A DNA stretch of 64,000 nucleotides from an uncultured Clostridia bacterium (GTDB taxonomy: Bacteria; Bacillota; Clostridia; Christensenellales; Borkfalkiaceae), in the NCBI GenBank assembly GCA_947088135.1, contig CAMUFJ010000003.1, positions 1 to 64,000 of the forward strand. The letters are read 5' to 3'. A program made the position numbers and the translations under genes. The stretch's first letter is position 1; every line of letters starts with the position of its first letter. The notes beneath the pieces are model-generated. The model saw only the letters and a program-made list of their open reading frames with translations. It was not told the origin of the DNA and did no database searches. This document shows positions 1 through 6,795 of the stretch, in pieces.

Positions 1-1057
1 CTTCCACGCCGCCGTTGAAGAAGAACGTGACGTGCGCGTATTTCTCCGTTTCCGCAATGCGGAGTTGTTTTTTGCCGAGTTTTGCGAGGTATTCGCCGAG
101 GGTGTTGTCCATGCTCTGCTTGGGGAAAGCGACGTCTACGCCTTCGAATCCCGCGTCGTACACGGTAAAGCAAACGTAAACGGGGGCGAGGAAGCCCGTC
201 TTGCGCTCGAACGCCGTGCCTTTGGGCACGGTGAAGTCTTTCTGCGAAAACGCACGGGTGATCTGGCGCGCTCTGTCGGGGCGGAAGTTGAAGAAGATGA
301 TGCTGTCGCCCTTTTCCACCAAGGCAACGGGCTTGCCGTTTTCCGTAACGTTGGCGGGGAGCATGAACTCGTCTGTCACACCCTGCGCGTAGGAATCTTC
401 GAGCGCCTTCACGGGGTCGTCCGTCTGTACGCCCGTGCCGAGGGTGAGCATATCGTAAGACTTTTCCAAACGATCCCAGTTATTGTCCCTGTCCATCGAG
501 TAATATCTGCCCGAGAGGGAAGCGAGTTTGCCGTAGCCGAGCTTTTTCATTTCGGTCAAAAGTTCTTTTACAAAGCCCACGCCCGAGGTGGGGGAAACGT
601 CCCGTCCGTCCATAAAGCCGTGTACGTAGGTTTCGGGCACGCCCCGTTTTTTCGCCATTTCCAAGAGGGCAAAGAGGTGGGTGAGGTGGCTGTGAACTCC
701 GCCGTCCGAGAGAAGTCCCCAAAGATGGAGCTTTTTGCCGTTATTTTTGGCATGATCCATTGCCTTTACGAGGGCGGGGTTGGTAAAGAAATCTCCGTCC
801 TGAATCGATTTGGTGATTTTGGTAAGATCCTGATAGACGATCCTGCCCGCGCCGATGTTGAGGTGTCCCACTTCGGAGTTGCCCATCTGCCCGTCGGGAA
901 GTCCCACGGAGAGTCCGCTCGCGCCGAGCGTCGCGGAAGGGTAATTCTCGATGAGAGCGTTTACCTCTTTACTGCCGTCCATGTAAATGGCGTTGCCTTC
1001 GCGGTCGGGGTTGAGTCCGTAGCCGTCCATAATAATAATTGCATAAGGTTTTTTCAT
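1..1057 (-). CDS. gpmI: 2,3-bisphosphoglycerate-independent phosphoglycerate mutase (3' end outside window)
   Basis: This enzyme interconverts 3- and 2-phosphoglycerate in glycolysis, in the cytosol, using two Mn2+ ions and a phosphoserine. About 352 of the usual ~510 residues are visible. The start MKKPYAIIIMDGYGLN and the stretch DGQMGNSEVGH, which carries the catalytic serine, are typical of the family. HGFMDGRDVSP and FFNFRPDRARQ further identify GpmI. The ATG at 1055-1057 has GAGGCG just upstream on the minus strand and a good promoter at 1099-1127. It is divergent from the phosphonate operon, whose first enzyme consumes PEP, the product one step beyond GpmI and enolase. The identification is secure; only the C-terminal third is missing from view. 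Confidence 0.96.
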   Translation of the reverse strand, partial: MKKPYAIIIMDGYGLNPDREGNAIYMDGSKEVNALIENYPSATLGASGLSVGLPDGQMGNSEVGHLNIGAGRIVYQDLTKITKSIQDGDFFTNPALVKAMDHAKNNGKKLHLWGLLSDGGVHSHLTHLFALLEMAKKRGVPETYVHGFMDGRDVSPTSGVGFVKELLTEMKKLGYGKLASLSGRYYSMDRDNNWDRLEKSYDMLTLGTGVQTDDPVKALEDSYAQGVTDEFMLPANVTENGKPVALVEKGDSIIFFNFRPDRARQITRAFSQKDFTVPKGTAFERKTGFLAPVYVCFTVYDAGFEGVDVAFPKQSMDNTLGEYLAKLGKKQLRIAETEKYAHVTFFFNGGVE

Positions 1058-1098
1058 TGTTTCGCCTCTTTTTATTGGTTGTATTATTGTTCGTAACA

Positions 1099-1127
1099 AT
1101 TATAGACGAAACGCCGTCGTTTTGCAA
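1099..1127 (-). promoter_or_regulatory. sigma-A-type promoter for gpmI
   Basis: Read on the minus strand, the -35 is TTGCAA (1122-1127) and the -10 is TATAAT (1099-1104), separated by 17 bases. This gives a leader of about 35 bases that carries the gpmI ribosome binding site. One arm of a hairpin (1111-1140) lies over the spacer. Confidence 0.75.
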
Positions 1128-1146
1128 GCACTGACGGCGTCTTTTT
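1111..1146 (+). terminator. hairpin with T tract, plus direction
   Basis: The arms ACGCCGTC (1111-1118) and GACGGCGT (1133-1140) are perfect complements and are followed by CTTTTT. It would act as an intrinsic terminator only for plus-strand transcription, which here would be antisense to gpmI. It overlaps the gpmI -35 and spacer, so it could also be an operator. The rest of the gap up to 1313 shows nothing I can assign. Confidence 0.4.
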
Positions 1147-1313
1147 AAAAATTTTTGTTGGATCGGGTTTTTGTGCCGCGGTTTCGCTTGGACGGCATCG
1201 GAGATTCTCGTGCTCGTTTTATTCGCTGAGAAGTTCGGAGGGAAACCGCCTCTTGTTTCGGGGTGCGAATTCTTAAAAAATCCAAGCAATTTTTTTCAGC
1301 GCGCGCGTTTGTG

Positions 1314-1342
1314 TTGACACCGCCGTTTTTTTGTATTAAAAT
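1314..1342 (+). promoter_or_regulatory. sigma-A-type promoter of the phosphonate operon
   Basis: TTGACA (1314-1319) and TAAAAT (1337-1342) are separated by exactly 17 bases. Transcription should begin near 1349. This puts the AAGGAG at 1343-1348 upstream of the transcript and argues for the start codon at 1383 rather than the one at 1356. Confidence 0.8.
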
Positions 1343-1382
1343 AAGGAGAAGAGAAATGAAAACAAATTTTGCGAGGAGTTTT

Positions 1383-2681
1383 ATGAAGACCGTATATACC
1401 TGTTTTTGTACGGATATCATTCACGAAGGGCATAAAAACGTCATCGCCAAGGCGCGGGAATTAGGGCGCGTGGTGGTGGGGGCGCTGAGCGACGAGGCTC
1501 TCATTCGTTACAACCGTTTCCCCACCGCGACGCTCGAAGAGCGCATGGCTGCATACGCACAGCTCGACGGGGTGGACGAGGTCGTCGTGCAGGAGGATAT
1601 GCTGTACGACGAAATATTGGAACGGCTTCGGCCCGATTACGTCATTCACGGCGACAACTGGCGGGAGGGGCCCGAATCGGCAATCCGCGCGAACGTCGTT
1701 TCCGCGCTCGAAAAGTTCGGGGGGGGGTGCTTAATCGAAGTCCCCTACACGACGGGCGAAGAAGCAAGACGGGTGGATAGGATTTTAAAGGAAAAGCTCT
1801 CCATGCCCGAATACCGCCGCCGCCGTTTAAAACAGCTTGTAAAGCTCTGCCCCATTGTAAAAACGTTGGAAGTACATAGCGGGCTCACGGGCATCATCGC
1901 CGAAAAAACGGTGGTGGAGCGGAACGGCAAGCTCGACCAGTTCGACGCCATGTGGGTTTCTTCCCTGTGCGATTCCACGGCGAAGGGCAAGCCCGACATC
2001 GAGCTCGTGGATATGTCGTCGCGCCTGAGGACGATCGACGACGTTATGGAGGTGACGACCAAGCCCATCATTTTGGACGGCGATACGGGCGGACTCACCG
2101 AGCATTTTGTCTATAACGTGCGCACGTTGGAACGCATGGGGGTTTCGGCGGTCATCATCGAGGACAAAACGGGCTTGAAGAAGAACAGCCTGTTCGGCAC
2201 CGAAGTGGAGCAGACGCAAGCTCCGATCGAGGATTTCTGCCACAAAATCTCTGCGGGCAAGCGGGTGCAGCTCACCGAGGATTTTATGATCATCGCGCGC
2301 ATCGAAAGCCTCATATTGGAACGGGGCATGGAGGACGCGCTCACGCGGGCGCGCGCTTACGTGAAAGCGGGCGCGGACGGCATTATGATCCACAGCCGTA
2401 AAAAAGACCCTGCCGAGATTTTCGAATTCTGCGATAAATTCCGCAAAGAGGATAAGGAAACGCCCATCGTCGTGGTGCCCACTTCGTTTAATTCCGTTAC
2501 GGAGGAAGAGCTCGCGGGTCACGGGGTGAATATCGTAATTTACGCAAACCAACTCACGCGCAGCGCGTTTCCCGCCATGCGAAACACGGCGGAGGAAATT
2601 CTCAAAAACCACCGCGCGCTGGAAGCGGACGACAAGCTCATGCCCTTCCGCGATATCATAACGCTCATCGACGAGCTTTGA
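1383..2681 (+). CDS. pepM: Cytidylyltransferase domain fused to phosphoenolpyruvate phosphomutase
   Basis: The C-terminal part (about residues 145-430) is PEP mutase, which turns PEP into phosphonopyruvate, the entry step to nearly all biological C-P bonds. It carries LDGDTG and the PEP-mutase hallmark EDK-x5-NS at about residues 260-269, which separates it from isocitrate-lyase relatives. The N-terminal ~130 residues are a cytidylyltransferase-like fold with HEGH at residues 14-17 (the HxGH nucleotide motif) and DYVIHGDNW. The same domain order is known in Fom1 of the fosfomycin pathway. ATG 1383 is preferred because GAGGAG lies at 1373-1378 within the predicted transcript; ATG 1356 has an SD only upstream of the likely transcription start. 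It is the first gene of a four-gene operon. Whether the N-terminal domain is active is unknown. Confidence 0.93.
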   Translation: MKTVYTCFCTDIIHEGHKNVIAKARELGRVVVGALSDEALIRYNRFPTATLEERMAAYAQLDGVDEVVVQEDMLYDEILERLRPDYVIHGDNWREGPESAIRANVVSALEKFGGGCLIEVPYTTGEEARRVDRILKEKLSMPEYRRRRLKQLVKLCPIVKTLEVHSGLTGIIAEKTVVERNGKLDQFDAMWVSSLCDSTAKGKPDIELVDMSSRLRTIDDVMEVTTKPIILDGDTGGLTEHFVYNVRTLERMGVSAVIIEDKTGLKKNSLFGTEVEQTQAPIEDFCHKISAGKRVQLTEDFMIIARIESLILERGMEDALTRARAYVKAGADGIMIHSRKKDPAEIFEFCDKFRKEDKETPIVVVPTSFNSVTEEELAGHGVNIVIYANQLTRSAFPAMRNTAEEILKNHRALEADDKLMPFRDIITLIDEL

Positions 2682-2688
2682 GGGATCT

Positions 2689-3483
2689 ATGTTGACGGAA
2701 GCGCAATTTCAGGATTATACAAGAGCGGAAGCGGAGGGACGGGCGAGCAAAGAACAGCTCGCGCTGTTAGAGCCGTACCGCGTCAAGCGGGCGATCTTCT
2801 TGGCGGCAGGGTTGGGTTCGCGCATGGCGCCCCTCACCCTGCATACTCCCAAACCCCTCGTTACGGTAAACGGCACGCGCATTATCGACACGCTGTTAAA
2901 GGCGGTCGTGCGCGCGGGGATAGAAGAAATCTATATGATCCGCGGGTACTTGAAGGAACAGTTCGAAGTCCTCAAAGAGGAGTATCCGCAAATCGTGTTT
3001 TTGGATAACGACGATTACGACAAGGCGAACAACATTTCTTCCGCCGTGCGGGCGGGAGAGCTTCTGTCGAACGCCTACGTGTTCGAGTCCGATTTGGTAT
3101 TGAATCACCCCGCGCTCGTGCGGAAATACGAGTACGGGAGCAATTTTTTGGGCTTTCCCGTTTCCCAAACGGACGATTGGTGCCTCTATGCGGACGAAGA
3201 GGGATACGTTGTGCGCCAAAGCGTGGGCGGAACGGATTGTCACCAAATGGTGGGCATCTCCCATTGGAGCGGGGAGGACGGGAAAAAGCTCGCCCGCGAT
3301 TTAGCCGAGGTGTACCGAAGCGAGGGCGGAGAAAAAGTCTATTGGGAACAAGTGGCGTTCCTGTATAAAAAAGAAAACTACCGCGTGAAGCTTCGCCCCT
3401 GCGCGCGCGGCGACGTTTTGGAAATAGATACCTACGAGGAGCTTCGGGCGATCGATAAGAGCTACCCCGAAATTGAGGAGTGA
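2689..3483 (+). CDS. Nucleotidyltransferase, PntC/LicC-like (probable CMP-phosphonate synthesis)
   Basis: This is a 264-residue sugar-phosphate-type nucleotidyltransferase. The signature FLAAGLGSRMAPLT, followed by KPL (about residues 37-56), binds the nucleotide. The family includes phosphocholine cytidylyltransferase LicC and the aminoethylphosphonate cytidylyltransferase PntC. In this operon the natural reading is CTP plus 2-aminoethylphosphonate giving CMP-aminoethylphosphonate, ready for transfer to a lipid or glycan. That is inference from position; the sequence alone would also fit choline-phosphate activation. About 35 residues precede the nucleotide motif. It begins 7 bases after pepM with GAGGGA before the ATG, and ends 3 bases before the transaminase. 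It is the second predicted cytidylyltransferase in the operon. Confidence 0.8.
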   Translation: MLTEAQFQDYTRAEAEGRASKEQLALLEPYRVKRAIFLAAGLGSRMAPLTLHTPKPLVTVNGTRIIDTLLKAVVRAGIEEIYMIRGYLKEQFEVLKEEYPQIVFLDNDDYDKANNISSAVRAGELLSNAYVFESDLVLNHPALVRKYEYGSNFLGFPVSQTDDWCLYADEEGYVVRQSVGGTDCHQMVGISHWSGEDGKKLARDLAEVYRSEGGEKVYWEQVAFLYKKENYRVKLRPCARGDVLEIDTYEELRAIDKSYPEIEE

Positions 3484-3486
3484 GCA

Positions 3487-4626
3487 ATGAAAATCAAGAG
3501 AAATATTTTGTTGAATCCCGGTCCGTCCACTACGACGGACACCGTAAAAATGGCGCAGATCGTGCCGGACATCTGTCCGCGCGAGAAGGAGTTCGCCTCC
3601 CTCATGAAGGGGTTGCGTTCCGATTTGTGCAAAATCGTCCATGCCGACGAGGAGAAGTACACCTCAGTGCTGTTTTGTGGTTCGGGGACGATCAACATCG
3701 ATATTTGTTTAAACTCTCTGCTTCCCGCGGGGAAGAAAGCGCTCGTCGTCAATAACGGCGCATACAGCACGCGGGCGGCGGAGGTCTGCACTTACTACGG
3801 GTTGGATTTTATCGACTTGAAATTCCCCGTCGATGAAGCGCCCGACCTTGAAAAGGTGGAAGAAACGCTTCGGGAAAATCCCGATATCGCGCTCGTGTAC
3901 ACCACCCACCACGAAACGGGTACGGGGCTTTTGAATCCTATCCGCGAAATAGGCGCGCTCGCACACAAGTACGGTGCGATCTTCGTCACCGACACCACTT
4001 CGAGCTTTGCCATGATCCCCATCGACATGGATCGCGACAATCTCGATTTCGTTATGGCGTCGGCGCAAAAGGGCATTATGGGCATGACGGGGCTCTCCTT
4101 TATCGTGGGAAACAGGGCGGAGATCGAAAAGTCCGAAAACTATCCCACCCGTTCCTACTATTGTAATTTGTTTTTGCAGTACGACTTTTTCGAGCGCACG
4201 GGGGAAATGCATTTCACTCCGCCCGTTCAGACGGTTTACGCCGCGATTCAAGCGCTCAAAGAGTACTTTGCGGAAGGGGAACAGGCGAAATGGGCTCGGC
4301 ACACCCGCGTGTTCGAAGCCATTCAAAAGGGACTTGAAGAGCTGGGCTTCCGCAACTATATTAAAAAGCAATTGCAGTCGGGACTCGTGGCTTCGGCAAT
4401 CTATCCCGACGACGAAAATTGGGACTTCGAAAAGGTACACGACTACTGTTACGAGCGTGGCTTTACCATTTACCCCGGTAAGATTTCCACCACGAACACC
4501 TTCCGCCTCTGCGCGCTCGGCGCAATCGACGAAGCGGACATCAAGGCGTTTTTCAAGGTGCTGAAAGAGGCGCTCGTCAAAAACAATATCAAAGTGCCCG
4601 TGCAATACAAGGACAAGAAACAATGA
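3487..4626 (+). CDS. phnW: 2-aminoethylphosphonate:pyruvate-type transaminase (PhnW family)
   Basis: A 379-residue PLP aminotransferase of class V. The N-terminal LLNPGPSTTTD is the classic PhnW opening, and the PLP lysine lies in SAQKGI near residue 194. In a biosynthetic setting it would aminate phosphonoacetaldehyde to 2-aminoethylphosphonate; in catabolic clusters the same fold works in reverse. Lying between a PEP mutase and a phosphonopyruvate decarboxylase, with no phosphonatase (PhnX) nearby, the biosynthetic direction is favoured. The SD GAGGAG lies inside the end of the preceding gene, and its stop overlaps the next start by four bases, so the genes are probably translationally coupled. 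Confidence 0.88.
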   Translation: MKIKRNILLNPGPSTTTDTVKMAQIVPDICPREKEFASLMKGLRSDLCKIVHADEEKYTSVLFCGSGTINIDICLNSLLPAGKKALVVNNGAYSTRAAEVCTYYGLDFIDLKFPVDEAPDLEKVEETLRENPDIALVYTTHHETGTGLLNPIREIGALAHKYGAIFVTDTTSSFAMIPIDMDRDNLDFVMASAQKGIMGMTGLSFIVGNRAEIEKSENYPTRSYYCNLFLQYDFFERTGEMHFTPPVQTVYAAIQALKEYFAEGEQAKWARHTRVFEAIQKGLEELGFRNYIKKQLQSGLVASAIYPDDENWDFEKVHDYCYERGFTIYPGKISTTNTFRLCALGAIDEADIKAFFKVLKEALVKNNIKVPVQYKDKKQ

Positions 4627-5735
4627 CGCTTGAATTTTTAAACGATTACGACTTTTTCACGGGCGTGCCAGATTCTCTCTTACAGCCTCTTTGCAATTAT
4701 CTCATGAAGCGGTACGGCGCGAATAACAAACATCACGTGATTGCCGCGAACGAGGGGAACTGCGTCGCGCTTGCCGCGGGGCATTATCTCGCTACGGGGA
4801 AAGTGCCCGTCGTGTATTTGCAGAACAGCGGGCTCGGCAATATCGTTAATCCCGTCGCATCCCTCCTCAACGATAAGGTGTACGGCATTCCCTGCATCTT
4901 CTTTGTCGGCTGGCGGGGGGAGCCGAACGTTCACGACGAACCGCAACACGTCTTTCAGGGCGAAATTACCGTAAAGCTGTTGGAGGATATGGACATCGCT
5001 ACTTGCGTGATTTCCAAGGAAACCGCAGAGGAGGAGGTGCGGGAACGGCTTCGCGCTTGGGAACCCCTTTTAAAAGCGGGCAAACAGGTCGCGTTCGTGG
5101 TGAAGAAGGGCGCGCTCTCCTTCGACGGGAAGATGACCTATCAAAACGGTAACGCCATGCTTCGGGAAGAAATTATCCGCCGTATTGCAAAGGCGGCGGG
5201 GGACGACCCGATCGTGTGTACCACGGGCAAGGCGAGCAGGGAGTTGTTCGAGCTCCGCGAGGAGGCGCACGGGGGGCACGGCAGAGATTTTCTCACCGTA
5301 GGTTCTATGGGGCACAGTTCGTCGATCGCGCTCAAAATCGCCATGGAGAAAAAGTCGCGCGTTTGGTGTATCGACGGCGACGGCGCGGCGCTCATGCACA
5401 TGGGTTCGATGGCGGTCATCGGCACGAGCGGAGCGGAAAATTTCGTGCATATCGTCGTCAACAACGGCGCGCACGAGAGCGTGGGCGGGCTTCCCACCGT
5501 CGCTTCGAAAATCGACCTTCGCAAAATTGCCGAGGGGTGCGGTTACAGGCTCGTTCTGCGGGCGCGCACCTTCCAAGAGTTGGAGGAAGGGCTTTCTCGG
5601 TGCGGAAAGGAAAAGGGCCCCGTCTTTTTGGAGGTCGAATGTGCGATCGGCGCTCGAGAGAACTTGGGACGCCCTACGACGAGCGCGCAGGAGAATAAGA
5701 GCGCGTTCATGGAACACTTAAAAAAATTATCGTAA
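4623..5735 (+). CDS. aepY: Phosphonopyruvate decarboxylase
   Basis: A 370-residue thiamine-diphosphate enzyme that decarboxylates phosphonopyruvate to phosphonoacetaldehyde, the irreversible step that pulls the unfavourable PEP mutase reaction forward. The N-terminal YDFFTGVPDSLL and the early conserved glutamate in ANEGNCVALAAG are typical of the family. The cofactor and metal motif GDGAALMHMG begins near residue 253 and is followed by VNNGAHESVGG. Length is normal. The start overlaps the phnW stop by four bases. There is no terminator after it and pheS begins 27 bases later, so transcription probably continues. Confidence 0.93.
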   Translation: MTLEFLNDYDFFTGVPDSLLQPLCNYLMKRYGANNKHHVIAANEGNCVALAAGHYLATGKVPVVYLQNSGLGNIVNPVASLLNDKVYGIPCIFFVGWRGEPNVHDEPQHVFQGEITVKLLEDMDIATCVISKETAEEEVRERLRAWEPLLKAGKQVAFVVKKGALSFDGKMTYQNGNAMLREEIIRRIAKAAGDDPIVCTTGKASRELFELREEAHGGHGRDFLTVGSMGHSSSIALKIAMEKKSRVWCIDGDGAALMHMGSMAVIGTSGAENFVHIVVNNGAHESVGGLPTVASKIDLRKIAEGCGYRLVLRARTFQELEEGLSRCGKEKGPVFLEVECAIGARENLGRPTTSAQENKSAFMEHLKKLS

Positions 5736-5762
5736 ATATAAGGTTTAGAGAGGTATAACAGT

Positions 5763-6785
5763 ATGGAACAAGAACCCGAACTCATTGCGGAGGAAGCGGA
5801 GCGGGAGGCGGCAAACGCCGCCGACAGCCGTGCGCTTTACGAGGTAAAAACCAAATTTTTGGGGCGCACGGGCAAGGTGACTGCACTCCTCAAAGGGATG
5901 CGCGATATTGCGCAAGAGCTTCGTCCCGCATTCGGCAAGAAAGTCAACGAGCTGCGCGAAACGCTCGAAGCGAAGTTTGCCGTTTACGAGGAGAAATTGA
6001 AGGCGAAAGAGATGAGCCTGCGCCTCGAACAGGAGAAAATCGACGTCACCATGCCGGGCAAGCGCAGAAAGCAGGGCGTGTTGCACCCCGTCACGCGGGT
6101 GTGCAATCTGCTCGTCGATACCTTTGCGGGCATGGGCTTCGAAGTGTACGAAGGGCCCGAAATCGAGAGCGATTATTATAATTTCACCGCGCTCAACACG
6201 CCCGCCGACCACCCCGCGCGGGATATGCAGGATACCTTCTATCTTACCGAAGAGTTTTTACTGCGCACGCAGACGAGCGCGGGACAGATCCGCTATATGG
6301 AAAAATTCAAGCCGCCCTTTAAAATGCTTTCTCCGGGGCGGGTGTTCCGCTCGGACGACGACGCGACCCATTCGCCCATGTTCCACCAAATGGAGGGGCT
6401 CGTGGTAGACAAGGGCATTACGCTCTGCGATTTGCAGGGCATGCTCGACGAGTTCGCGCGCGCCGTGTTCTCCGAATCGAGCAAGACCCGTTTGCGTCCG
6501 TCCTACTTCCCGTTTACCGAGCCTTCCGTCGAAGTGGACGTTTCTTGCGCGTCCTGCGGAGGGAAAGGGTGTTCGCTCTGTAAGGGAACGGGCTGGATCG
6601 AGGTGCTCGGCGCGGGCATGGTCAACAGACGCGTGCTCGAAAACTGCGGGATCGACCCCGACGTGTATTCGGGTTTTGCATTCGGCATGGGCGTGGAGCG
6701 CATCGCCATGCTCAAATACGGCGTGAACAACATCAAACTGCTTACGGAAAACGACGTTCGGTTTTTGGAACAGTTCAAGGATTGA
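5763..6785 (+). CDS. pheS: Phenylalanyl-tRNA synthetase alpha subunit
   Basis: This is the catalytic subunit of the (alpha-beta)2 enzyme that charges tRNA-Phe. It has 340 residues, the family's usual length. The N-terminal ~85 residues form the coiled-coil tRNA-binding arm. Class II motif 2 is seen in RVFRSDDDATHSP and MFHQMEG, and motif 3 in GFAFGMGVERIAMLKYG near the C-terminus. The CASCGGKGCSLCKGTGW segment with four cysteines is common in Firmicute PheS. RBS AGAGAGG precedes the ATG. No T-box or other leader is present because the gap to the phosphonate operon is only 27 bases. Confidence 0.97.
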   Translation: MEQEPELIAEEAEREAANAADSRALYEVKTKFLGRTGKVTALLKGMRDIAQELRPAFGKKVNELRETLEAKFAVYEEKLKAKEMSLRLEQEKIDVTMPGKRRKQGVLHPVTRVCNLLVDTFAGMGFEVYEGPEIESDYYNFTALNTPADHPARDMQDTFYLTEEFLLRTQTSAGQIRYMEKFKPPFKMLSPGRVFRSDDDATHSPMFHQMEGLVVDKGITLCDLQGMLDEFARAVFSESSKTRLRPSYFPFTEPSVEVDVSCASCGGKGCSLCKGTGWIEVLGAGMVNRRVLENCGIDPDVYSGFAFGMGVERIAMLKYGVNNIKLLTENDVRFLEQFKD

Positions 6786-6795
6786 GGAGAGAGTT

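Noticed and set aside
32..1096. A long plus-strand reading frame opposite gpmI.
   Set aside because: It is the antisense shadow of a clear gpmI coding sequence with conserved motifs on the minus strand.
1263..1382. Longer N-terminus for the PEP mutase fusion (in-frame starts at 1263 and 1356).
   Set aside because: Both starts lie at or before the predicted transcription start or its immediate edge; the start at 1383 has an SD inside the transcript and fits the domain.
5736..5762. A T-box or attenuator for pheST.
   Set aside because: The gap is only 27 bases, too short for such an element.
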